DNA of 5,984 nucleotides, taken from assembly GCA_003523545.1 (NCBI GenBank), contig DQAM01000407.1:1-5984 (forward strand), read 5' to 3'. A program made the translations under genes and the position numbers. Under the pieces are notes generated by a model, which saw nothing but the letters and a program-made list of their open reading frames with translations, had not been told where the DNA came from and did no database searches. Numbering within the stretch: the stretch's first letter is position 1; every line of letters starts with the position of its first letter. This DNA is from Dysgonomonas sp. GTDB taxonomy: Bacteria > Bacteroidota > Bacteroidia > Bacteroidales > Dysgonomonadaceae. This document shows, one piece after another, positions 1 through 5,984 of this stretch.

Positions 1-29
1 GGAATCCTTTTTTATTTATATAAGTTTCT
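1..29 (-). other. Downstream flank of the SusD-like gene
   Basis: Only 29 bp remain after the SusD-like stop codon. The stretch is AT-rich and contains no stem-loop followed by a T-run, so no terminator is visible here. The operon may continue to the left of the window, for example into a further binding lipoprotein or enzyme gene, but nothing in the window shows this. Confidence 0.5.
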
Positions 30-1862
30 TTAATAAGGCAGCTCTAAACTAACGCCTGGAGAGGCATTCGGATTAATAGCGGCTTTATCTCTACCAGACC
101 ACCAAACTGTCTTGTTAACATAATTACGGTCCTTAACTTTAGCGAAGTTTGCCGTATTAGTCTGGTCTTCGGTGTCAGGAATAAGTAATCTCTCCCACCA
201 ATAATGATTAGGATTCATTCTAATCGGAATCTCTCCCAGATCATAAATGACACGACGTGCTTCACTGAATGTTTCATAATAATATAGGATATTATTATGT
301 ATATACTTCTGGTGGAAAATAAATTTCAACTTCCCTTTGAAGTCCATGCTATTGTATTCTGCCAGAGCATGATTGATATATGCACTTAAATGAGCTTCAT
401 CCAGCTTATCAACTTTTGATCCGGGTTGAATGAAATCCAGAGTTGGGCTGCTAGACTCATTATATTTATTAGACATATTGATATTGTAATAATATCTTGT
501 GGAGGTATCAATAGCTTTTCTGATAGCTTCTTCCTGATTACCAATACCCCATCTGAGAGACGCTTCTGCTATAATCAAATTAACCTCATTGGCAGAAATA
601 ACAGGATAACTCATATCGTAATTCATGAATGTACTACGATTCCATCTGGCAACCAAACGTTTTATATACCAGTTTCCTCCACTACCGTCACCAGCTTGAG
701 GGTCTTGAGCCTTTAAATCATCAGCAACCTCCACAGAGTCAACTCTGGCTTTAAAATCAGCATCGCTCAAATATCCCCAATGTTTCTTATAATAACTGTA
801 GTCATCCATCTTCATCGGGTGTCCTACGTATTCTCCATATCTGTTTGACTGAAATAAGACATGGATACGAGGATCCATTTCCATAGGATCTGCAGCATCT
901 GCATGTAATATATCATCTAAAACAAATTCTGTTCCAACCAACATTTGTCCTGTTTCAGTGAAACCCCGGAAGAATTCATCTTGAGTTACGGCTTTAGTAG
1001 ACTGATCCCGTTCTTTAAATAATATCTCATGCTGTGCCTCAGTCACCAGTCTATTCTCTGTGATTAGTTTCGTAACCAATTCACGGGAAACTTCCGGCTT
1101 AACATTTACAAGACGCATAGCCATACGTAATCTGATAGAATTGCTGAAACGTACCCATTTATCAAGATCACCGCTATTTAAAATATCTGCAGGATTAAAT
1201 AGAAGTGCTGAAGCAGAAGATAAACCTCCGGCAGCAATAATAGCCTCCAATTCTTTCGATGCTTCTTCAAGATCTGCCAGAACAGCTGTATATATTTCTT
1301 CCTGGCTATCATACTTGGGATAGAACTTTTGTTCGAAAGCGCCGCCCGCCTCAAAATAAGGCACAGCATCGAACAAATCTGTATCTCTCTGAAATGCATA
1401 ACCTTTTACAATACGGCTGCACAAAATAAAGATTTTATATATTTCTTTATCTTCGTCACTCATATCATTGTAAAGAAGCTGCATACCATTGATATTCACA
1501 GTAAAATCAACACCGGTCCTCTCGAATATATTATTATTGAATACCCCTCCAGACCAAGTGGTCCAGTATTCAACAGCACTGGTATTCCCATGACGTGTAA
1601 ATATCATGCTCCTATGGCTGCCTAATGCTAATTGGCGGGTAATTGTGTGGTTCGCATGATAAGTAGGTCCATATTCCAATCTAAATAATTGTCCTTTTTT
1701 CAATGCTTCCGTAAAAAAGAAATCCAGCTTTGCCTCTGTCACCTGATCCGGATTATAGAATTCATCCTCCAACTGATCGCAGGATGTACCCCAGACTAAT
1801 GCCGAGAAGCACAAAGCTGTACCCAACAGAGACTTGAATAATTTATTTTTATATTGTTTCAT
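30..1862 (-). CDS. SusD/RagB-family surface lipoprotein (SusD-like_2 type)
   Basis: This gene encodes a complete 610-residue nutrient-binding lipoprotein that should sit as a lid on the SusC-like barrel. Residues 1-27 form a lipoprotein signal peptide with a slightly non-canonical lipobox GTSC, placing the lipidated Cys at 28. The following residues DQLEDE are acidic, which resembles the export signal of surface-exposed Bacteroidota lipoproteins. Family hallmarks include DLFDAVPY (162-169), YDSQEEIYTAVLADLEEA (184-201), GDLDKWVRFSNSIRLRMAMR (231-250), the helix SANEVNLIIAEASLRWG (423-439) and YWWERLLIP (554-562). These resemble the SusD-like_2 (PF12771) branch more than the classical SusD/RagB C-terminal family; that placement is from memory of the motifs. 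The gene starts 29 bp after the SusC-like stop and is presumably co-transcribed with it. Ligand is unknown: family members bind glycans or peptides, and no catabolic enzyme lies nearby to decide. Confidence 0.95.
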   Translation of the reverse strand: MKQYKNKLFKSLLGTALCFSALVWGTSCDQLEDEFYNPDQVTEAKLDFFFTEALKKGQLFRLEYGPTYHANHTITRQLALGSHRSMIFTRHGNTSAVEYWTTWSGGVFNNNIFERTGVDFTVNINGMQLLYNDMSDEDKEIYKIFILCSRIVKGYAFQRDTDLFDAVPYFEAGGAFEQKFYPKYDSQEEIYTAVLADLEEASKELEAIIAAGGLSSASALLFNPADILNSGDLDKWVRFSNSIRLRMAMRLVNVKPEVSRELVTKLITENRLVTEAQHEILFKERDQSTKAVTQDEFFRGFTETGQMLVGTEFVLDDILHADAADPMEMDPRIHVLFQSNRYGEYVGHPMKMDDYSYYKKHWGYLSDADFKARVDSVEVADDLKAQDPQAGDGSGGNWYIKRLVARWNRSTFMNYDMSYPVISANEVNLIIAEASLRWGIGNQEEAIRKAIDTSTRYYYNINMSNKYNESSSPTLDFIQPGSKVDKLDEAHLSAYINHALAEYNSMDFKGKLKFIFHQKYIHNNILYYYETFSEARRVIYDLGEIPIRMNPNHYWWERLLIPDTEDQTNTANFAKVKDRNYVNKTVWWSGRDKAAINPNASPGVSLELPY

Positions 1863-1891
1863 TTGTCTTTAATCTTTTGGTTAGCAAATTA
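1863..1891 (-). other. SusC-like/SusD-like intercistronic junction
   Basis: This 29-bp gap separates the transporter TAA from the lipoprotein ATG. It holds no hairpin or T-tract, so read-through from the SusC-like gene is expected and the two genes should share one mRNA. The bases just before the ATG (AAAGATTAAAGACAA on the minus strand) are A-rich with no clear Shine-Dalgarno sequence, as is usual for Bacteroidota. Confidence 0.7.
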
Positions 1892-4800
1892 TTAGAATGA
1901 TACATTTATACCAACTCCAAATGTTCTTGTACCCGGGTTAATACTTGTTTGAGTAAAGTTATTGGTTCCTAAGTTAGATTCAGGAGTCGTATTAGGTACA
2001 TCTTTATATATATATGCCACATTATTAGCAAATACACTTAGACGCGCAGCCTGTATCTTCGCTTTACTCAAGAACGCTTTAGGAATGTCATAAGATAATG
2101 AAATCTGGCGCAGCGCAAAATAATCACTCTTATAAACCATATCCTCAGATAATTCCATATCAGATTTCCAGAAAGTGCTTGTATAATAGTTTTGAGCAGG
2201 GATTATTTTTGTATTAGGAGTTCCATCAACATTTACCCCATCCACTACAATACCATCATGCATGATAAATGGATAATGAGAATCGGCAGGGACAGCATCG
2301 CCATGACTACTTAATTGATGTAAAGTACCATCCGTTTTCATATAATAAGGTAGACCGCCGTTTGCTTCATCTCTGTATTTCAATGAATTTTTGCCGGTAC
2401 CGTTACCTAACAGATACATATTGGTCTGAGAGATAAGAGTGGCTCCGAACTGGAAGTCGAAATTAGCTGAAAGCGTAAATCCTTTGTAAGAAAGAGAGGT
2501 ATTAACACCACCCACTACGTCCGGAGTGATTTTACCAATTTTTTTCCATTTGGTTTTATCCAGATACCATGTTCCGTTTCCATCTACCAAACGCTTACCG
2601 CTTTTATCATCAACAGCATAAGGCCTTACCCATATTTCACCATATTTTCCACCTTCAGGGGCTGTAATGTTCACACCTGTACCTCCCCAAAGGATTTGCT
2701 CGTCAATACCTTTATCCAGTTCATTGATTTTATTGGTATAGTTAGCAAAGTTGACGCCTAATGTCCATTGGAAGTCTCTAGTGATTATTGGTTTTGAATT
2801 GATTGCTAATTCTAATCCTGTAGCACCGATATCTCCTGCATTTAAACGAACTTCTTTTACTCCTGAAGACTTAGGAACAGGCAGGGTTACAATTTGATTG
2901 TATGTATTACTTGTATACCAGCTAAAGTCTAAAGACAAACGGTTTTGAGGGAAGAATGAAGCTTCTAGACCTACTTCAAATTCTCTTTTTCTTTCCGGTT
3001 TCAAACTTGGTTTAGGGAATCCTTTTCCTCCTTCCTGAAAATCTGCCGGAGGCAGGTAGTCGGGCATCTGTAAAGTTGGGAATCCTCCATAGTTTTCCAT
3101 TTTAAAGCTTACATTACCATAATAGCGCGGACCGGGACGGCCTACGTCTGCCCAGGATGTTCTGAGTTTCGCAAATTGGATAACGTTAGGCAGGTCATTT
3201 CTGAGAGTTTCGGACAGAATCCAAGACAAACTTACACCCGGATAGAAATAACTGTTATTCTCTGACGGCAAGATGGAAGACCAGTCATTACGTCCTTGTA
3301 CTTCAAGGTAAACCTGATCATTGTATGCCAATTGAGCTGAGGCAAATGCACTTAACAATAAGTCTTTTCCTCTTTCTCTGTCAGATCTTGCACCATTAGG
3401 ATTTGATGTATTAGTGAATGAAAAATAATTTTCAACAGCAAACTCTTCCTGAATATACGTCTCTTGTTTTTCCATCACATTACGTTTCACAGCTCCACCG
3501 ACAAAACCCGAAAGATTCCATTTGCTGGCAATATCATAATCAAAATTAAATGTCGACTGAGCATAATAAACGGCAAACCTATGACTCTTCAATCCATAAT
3601 ATCCCTGAAGTCTGTTTTCTGAAATAGGTCTCGTAAAACGTCCTTTGATTTCATTATCAATTATAGTATAATCCAAACCGCCAAGTGATACCCAAGACAA
3701 ATTGTCATTGAATTTTACATCCATAGACAATGACTGGATAAGGTGATTACGTTTGTAATCATTTTCATTCTGGTTCTGTGACCATAAGTATTCACTGACG
3801 TATGCTCCCATTGGGAAGTTTGAAGCACGGGATGTCTCTGCAAAATAATTGTGTCCGGTTTCATCCAGATACAAATCTTTCATACGATTAATGTCGACAT
3901 CACGCCCCAGTCCTTTTGTCGTAATATCCTGAATACGATAGGGTGCATTTTTATCTCTGTTCTGAGTAAAAGACGTACTCGCTTTAATCTTAATAAAATC
4001 ATTAGCCTTAAGGTCTCCATTAAAAGAGAATGTATGGCTATAATTTGAAGCATTCAGCATGATGCTTTGGTAGTCTTTGAAGTTGTAGCCTACACGGAAA
4101 GAACCAAGATCTCCACTGTTACTGATAGCAAGATTTACTGCGGTCTGTCCGCCTGTCCTATACAAATCATTATAGTTATCTTTGTAAGCTCTGTATTGTT
4201 GAACTGTACCATCCCAGGAAATTATATCTCTGCCATCCATTCTAGGACCGAAATTCAGGTAAGTACTTGGCCAGAAAATCTCCTTTCCTTCGCTGTTTGT
4301 ATAAAATCCGTCTTTAGAGAGATTTTGATATTGTGAAGTACCCGGGCTATTACCTGTACCATATTCATTTTGGTATTCTGGCCCATAAGCGGCTTTCACT
4401 ACCGCATAGTTAGCACTGAAATCAATTCCAAGTCCTCTTTTAGACCTTCCACTTTTTGTGGTAATCAAAAGTACACCGTTTGCACCTTCAGATCCGTAAA
4501 GAACGGCAGCTTTAGCGCCTTTCAGTATTTCGATCGATTCTATATCATCGGCATTAATGTCATTAATACCGGTACCACGGTCGCCTCCACCTTTAAGAGC
4601 TCGTTGGTTGCTATCCGTATTATCATCTTTAATTGGAATTCCGTCTACAACCATCAAAGGACGAGTGCTTGAACTCTCATTTAAAGACACAGCATTACGA
4701 ATCTTGATATTCATACCCCCTGTTGGTCCACCGGCTGTAGAACCGATCTGTAAACCGGCAGCCTTACCATAAAGAGATGACATTGCATTCAAAGGAGTTC

Positions 4801-5251
4801 CTGCTTTAGTCAGATCATCTCCGCTTACACTACTTACTGAGTATCCAAGTGCTTTTTTCTCACGCTTGATACCAAGAGCGGTTACAACCACTTCGCCGAT
4901 AGCTACGGCATCATCTGCCAGTGTTACGTCGATCTGAGCCTGGTTACCTACAGTAATCTCCTGTGTAGTGTATCCGAGGAAACTAAAAGTAAGCACTGCC
5001 TGCGCATTAGGCACATTGATTGAATAGTCTCCATCGATACCGGTCATGGTTCCGGTAGTTGTACCTTTAATCCGGATACTTACACCCGCTAAAGGCTCTC
5101 CATTAGAATCCTTAACAATTCCGGTAATTTGTCTTTGCTGTTGCACATCCTTGATTTCCGGAGCTCCCGGTTTATCAGATGCATATGCGGCTCCACTCAT
5201 AAGGAATGAAGCTGCAACCAGCAAACAAAAAAAATTTTTCTTAATAGCCAT
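1892..5251 (-). CDS. SusC/RagA-family TonB-dependent outer-membrane transporter
   Basis: This gene encodes a complete 1119-residue outer-membrane beta-barrel that should import a ligand using TonB-ExbBD energy, in complex with the SusD-like lipoprotein encoded next. Residues 1-24 form a signal peptide (KK, hydrophobic core, AYA before S25). Residues 42-111 match a carboxypeptidase-regulatory-like domain (ITGIVKDSNGEPLAGVSI, then GTMTGIDGDYSINV and LGY). A TonB-box-like stretch, EVVVTALG, lies at 120-127, followed by the family signature KREKKALGYSV. The plug shows LMVVDGIP (199-206) and DDIESIEILKGAKAAVLYG (235-253). The barrel contains the typical LKPERKREFEVGLEASFF segment and ends in GVGINVSF with a terminal Phe, the usual BAM signal. 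Length is normal and no frameshift is seen. There is no N-terminal STN domain, so direct FecR/sigma signalling through this protein is not expected. The start fits the signal peptide and has an A-rich, non-Shine-Dalgarno leader. Family assignment is firm; the substrate cannot be read from sequence. Confidence 0.97.
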   Translation of the reverse strand: MAIKKNFFCLLVAASFLMSGAAYASDKPGAPEIKDVQQQRQITGIVKDSNGEPLAGVSIRIKGTTTGTMTGIDGDYSINVPNAQAVLTFSFLGYTTQEITVGNQAQIDVTLADDAVAIGEVVVTALGIKREKKALGYSVSSVSGDDLTKAGTPLNAMSSLYGKAAGLQIGSTAGGPTGGMNIKIRNAVSLNESSSTRPLMVVDGIPIKDDNTDSNQRALKGGGDRGTGINDINADDIESIEILKGAKAAVLYGSEGANGVLLITTKSGRSKRGLGIDFSANYAVVKAAYGPEYQNEYGTGNSPGTSQYQNLSKDGFYTNSEGKEIFWPSTYLNFGPRMDGRDIISWDGTVQQYRAYKDNYNDLYRTGGQTAVNLAISNSGDLGSFRVGYNFKDYQSIMLNASNYSHTFSFNGDLKANDFIKIKASTSFTQNRDKNAPYRIQDITTKGLGRDVDINRMKDLYLDETGHNYFAETSRASNFPMGAYVSEYLWSQNQNENDYKRNHLIQSLSMDVKFNDNLSWVSLGGLDYTIIDNEIKGRFTRPISENRLQGYYGLKSHRFAVYYAQSTFNFDYDIASKWNLSGFVGGAVKRNVMEKQETYIQEEFAVENYFSFTNTSNPNGARSDRERGKDLLLSAFASAQLAYNDQVYLEVQGRNDWSSILPSENNSYFYPGVSLSWILSETLRNDLPNVIQFAKLRTSWADVGRPGPRYYGNVSFKMENYGGFPTLQMPDYLPPADFQEGGKGFPKPSLKPERKREFEVGLEASFFPQNRLSLDFSWYTSNTYNQIVTLPVPKSSGVKEVRLNAGDIGATGLELAINSKPIITRDFQWTLGVNFANYTNKINELDKGIDEQILWGGTGVNITAPEGGKYGEIWVRPYAVDDKSGKRLVDGNGTWYLDKTKWKKIGKITPDVVGGVNTSLSYKGFTLSANFDFQFGATLISQTNMYLLGNGTGKNSLKYRDEANGGLPYYMKTDGTLHQLSSHGDAVPADSHYPFIMHDGIVVDGVNVDGTPNTKIIPAQNYYTSTFWKSDMELSEDMVYKSDYFALRQISLSYDIPKAFLSKAKIQAARLSVFANNVAYIYKDVPNTTPESNLGTNNFTQTSINPGTRTFGVGINVSF

Positions 5252-5300
5252 AGATTGATTTTTTTGTTAGTTTACATAATTTTTTAGAGGATTTTTTTCT

Positions 5301-5334
5301 ATTTCGCGGAAATCAGCTTCCACTTTGAAAAAGT
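5301..5334. repeat. Two small inverted repeats in the SusC-like leader
   Basis: ATTTC-GCG-GAAAT (5301-5313) and ACTTT-GAA-AAAGT (5322-5334) are each perfect 5-bp inverted repeats with 3-nt loops, 8 bp apart. They lie 50-83 bp upstream of the start codon, inside the probable 5' untranslated region. Neither has a T-run after it on the minus strand, so they are not terminators. The function is unknown and the stems are weak. Confidence 0.25.
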
Positions 5335-5369
5335 TTGATTTTTCATTTTAGAGGTTATTACATAGGCAT

Positions 5370-5377
5370 CACATTTA
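5370..5377 (-). promoter_or_regulatory. Weak -7-like element proximal to the SusC-like gene
   Basis: TAAATGTG on the minus strand matches TAnnTTTG at five of its six specified bases and lies between the terminator and the SusC-like start codon. It would give a 5' untranslated region of about 115 nt. No TTTG is found 19-21 bp upstream. It is listed because, if the terminator is constitutive, the operon needs a promoter in the 160 bp after it, and this is the best match seen there. Confidence 0.2.
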
Positions 5378-5378
5378 A

Positions 5379-5395
5379 GTTAAATTAGAGTTAAC
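5379..5395. promoter_or_regulatory. Operator-like dyad GTTAA-N7-TTAAC
   Basis: A perfect 5-bp inverted repeat with a 7-bp spacer lies directly upstream of the weak -7-like element, between it and the terminator. The size and position would suit a dimeric DNA-binding protein acting on the SusC-like promoter. The arms are AT-only apart from one base each, so chance occurrence is quite possible. Confidence 0.25.
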
Positions 5396-5413
5396 ATTAT
5401 TCATGCTTGATAT

Positions 5414-5459
5414 AAAAAAAGATACCCGGACGAGATTGTAAAAATCCCGCCTGAGTATC
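5414..5459 (-). terminator. Intrinsic terminator upstream of the SusC-like gene
   Basis: On the minus strand the arm at 5459-5443 (GATACTCAGGCGGGATT) pairs with the arm at 5437-5421 (AATCTCGTCCGGGTATC) across a 5-nt loop (TTTAC). The stem is 17 bp with three G-U wobbles and one A-C mismatch, and an A-U pair at 5460/5420 can extend it. Seven Ts (5420-5414) follow directly. Read as plus-strand RNA, the same arms give three A-C mismatches and no T-run, so the element works only on the minus strand. It therefore ends transcription coming from the right, before the SusC-like gene, either as the 3' end of a short RNA or as a conditional attenuator. Confidence 0.85.
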
Positions 5460-5486
5460 TGTATAATGTTGTTTGTAAGTTACGCT

Positions 5487-5497
5487 TCTCTCTCTCT
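5487..5497. repeat. Short TC/AG dinucleotide repeat
   Basis: Eleven alternating bases (TCTCTCTCTCT on plus, AGAGAGAGAGA on minus) lie between the hairpin and terminator of the candidate leader. The tract is short for a slippage-prone microsatellite and is not in a gene. In minus-strand RNA it would be a purine-rich single-stranded stretch. Confidence 0.6.
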
Positions 5498-5509
5498 AAC
5501 AAAATAGAG
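5494..5509 (-). repeat. Small inverted repeat overlapping the larger hairpin
   Basis: CTCTA (5494-5498) pairs with TAGAG (5505-5509) across a 6-nt loop. Its right arm shares bases 5508-5509 with the outer AGCT arm of the larger hairpin, so the small stem and the full large stem cannot form together. A 5-bp stem in AT-rich DNA is weak evidence on its own; it is listed because of the overlap. Confidence 0.3.
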
Positions 5510-5550
5510 CTAATGTGCAAATTTTCAACTAAAAAATGCACACATAAGCT
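5508..5550 (-). repeat. Bipartite inverted repeat (RNA hairpin candidate)
   Basis: Nested complementary arms share one centre near 5528. They are AGCT (5508-5511 with 5547-5550), TGTGCA/TGCACA (5514-5519 with 5537-5542) and TTTT/AAAA (5522-5525 with 5531-5534), around a 5-nt loop at 5526-5530. As minus-strand RNA this is a 4 + 6 + 4 bp stem broken by a T-T internal loop and an asymmetric internal loop. It lies 48 bp upstream of the terminator stem in the direction of transcription. It could instead be a DNA operator, but the small loop and nested arms favour RNA. Confidence 0.5.
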
Positions 5551-5592
5551 GTATTTGGTCTGATATTTTTTCTTTATAAATTGCATGAAAGA

Positions 5593-5673
5593 TTATAACT
5601 TACCTGCTTCTTATTTTGGTTATTTTAATTAGGCTGGGGCAAATTTAGTAATTAATTTTATTTTATAACTTAC
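5593..5673. repeat. 11-bp direct repeat, copies 70 bp apart
   Basis: TTATAACTTAC occurs at 5593-5603 and again at 5663-5673, with starts exactly 70 bp apart, about seven helical turns. An inverted partial copy sharing GTAAGTTA lies at 5475-5482. The two full copies flank the candidate -7 element at 5640-5647, which fits paired binding sites for a regulator, although AT-rich sequence makes such matches easier to find. Confidence 0.35.
5640..5647 (-). promoter_or_regulatory. Candidate Bacteroidota -7 element (TAAATTTG)
   Basis: On the minus strand this is an exact match to TAnnTTTG, and it is followed by CCCCAG, giving a purine start at about 5635. No TTTG -33 element lies 19-21 bp upstream; the nearest TTTG (5682-5679) is 31 bp away. 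One copy of an 11-bp direct repeat (5663-5673) sits where the -33 element would be, so an activator could substitute. An exact match is expected by chance about once in AT-rich DNA of this length, so support is moderate. Confidence 0.35.
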
Positions 5674-5984
5674 TATCACAAATTCAGGAATAAAGCATCT
5701 TGCTAACATTTATAAACAAATTTGAGTCCAAAAATAAAAAAATAATACTTAAAGTATATTCTTTTTATACAAAAAAGCATTAATTCAATACTATATGCAA
5801 TCTTTTTTCTATGACTATAAACATAATTCAAAAATATTTTTTAATGTATTTTAACAGATTGTTTTTATGCTTGATTTGCAAAAAAAACACAAACCCCTCT
5901 AAAACAACGTATAAAATAGACTAGGTATCATATAGATAGAGTATCATCAAAAAAAACACGAATATCTTTTACAAAAAATTAATT

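Larger units (their letters stand above)
5414..5635 (-). ncRNA. Candidate structured leader RNA or small RNA, about 220 nt
   Basis: This is inferred, not recognised as a known family. The right boundary comes from the exact -7 match TAAATTTG at 5647-5640, which would place a purine start near 5635. The left boundary is the T-run of the terminator at 5420-5414. Between them lie a bipartite hairpin (5508-5550), an overlapping smaller hairpin (5494-5509) and the terminator stem. No credible protein gene lies inside: one 61-codon frame (5586-5401) runs straight through the terminator and shows no family features. The transcript could be a stand-alone small RNA, or the attenuated leader of the SusC/SusD operon, which with read-through would have a leader of about 380 nt. 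The 5' end is the least certain part, because no good -33 TTTG is seen. Confidence 0.4.
5252..5984. other. 733-bp AT-rich noncoding region upstream of the SusC-like gene
   Basis: No convincing protein gene was found on either strand. The left part (5252-5413) is the probable 5' untranslated region and promoter area of the SusC-like gene. The middle (5414-5640) holds an intrinsic terminator, two inverted repeats and a short AG repeat, and may encode a structured RNA on the minus strand. The right part (5641-5984) is very AT-rich with many A and T tracts, two more exact TAnnTTTG matches on the minus strand (5729-5736 and 5829-5836), and no recognisable gene. No tRNA or rRNA was recognised. No regulator gene is present before the right edge. 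Confidence 0.75.

Noticed and set aside
426..1625. Reading frames on both strands overlapping the SusD-like gene
   Set aside because: They lie entirely within the SusD-like coding sequence, whose motifs are continuous from signal peptide to C-terminus. None has a recognisable product.
3851..4772. Plus-strand reading frames opposite the SusC-like gene
   Set aside because: They are short, overlap one another and have no family resemblance. The minus-strand frame is a complete, strongly typical SusC-like protein, so these are shadows.
5401..5586. 61-codon minus-strand reading frame in the upstream region
   Set aside because: It runs through the intrinsic terminator stem and T-run, has no visible ribosome-binding context, and shows no signal, membrane or family features. 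A translated leader peptide cannot be fully excluded, but there is no positive evidence.
5871..5878. Plus-strand -7-like sequence TTGATTTG near the right edge
   Set aside because: It has one mismatch to TAnnTTTG, no well-placed TTTG upstream, and only 106 bp follow without an evident start of a gene, so a divergent promoter cannot be supported.
5925..5947. Two GTATCAT copies near the right edge
   Set aside because: These 7-bp repeats 16 bp apart in AT-rich DNA are within chance expectation, with no gene or element boundary beside them. There is no CRISPR-like periodicity.
5252..5984. Invertible promoter (phase-variable) upstream of the SusC-like gene
   Set aside because: Such switches occur in Bacteroides surface loci, so I looked for long inverted repeats flanking a promoter. 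Only short or closely spaced inverted repeats were seen, and no recombinase is present.

Overview
The window looks like a Bacteroidota genome, most likely order Bacteroidales. It carries a tandem SusC-like/SusD-like outer-membrane nutrient-uptake pair. The DNA is AT-rich, the start codons have A-rich leaders without a Shine-Dalgarno sequence, and the upstream region contains matches to the Bacteroidota -7 promoter element (TAnnTTTG). Genus and species cannot be fixed from this sequence.

All genes lie on the minus strand, so transcription runs from right to left. Positions 5251-1892 encode a complete 1119-residue SusC/RagA-family TonB-dependent transporter. After a 29-bp gap, positions 1862-30 encode a complete 610-residue SusD/RagB-family lipoprotein. 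Together they should form a lidded uptake complex: the lipoprotein captures ligand at the cell surface and the barrel imports it using TonB-ExbBD energy. No glycosidase, peptidase, sigma/anti-sigma pair or hybrid two-component regulator is in the window, so the substrate is unknown. Only 29 bp lie beyond the SusD-like stop, so the operon may continue off the left edge.

The remaining 733 bp (5252-5984) upstream of the transporter contain no convincing protein gene, but they are not featureless. A strong intrinsic terminator (5414-5459) points the same way as the transporter gene and ends about 160 bp before its start codon. Upstream of it are a bipartite hairpin (5508-5550), a competing smaller hairpin (5494-5509), an 11-bp direct repeat with copies 70 bp apart, and an exact -7 match (5640-5647). 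This layout suggests either a short structured RNA of about 220 nt or an attenuated leader for the SusC/SusD operon. It is the most interesting part of the window. The RNA is inferred from sequence architecture only.
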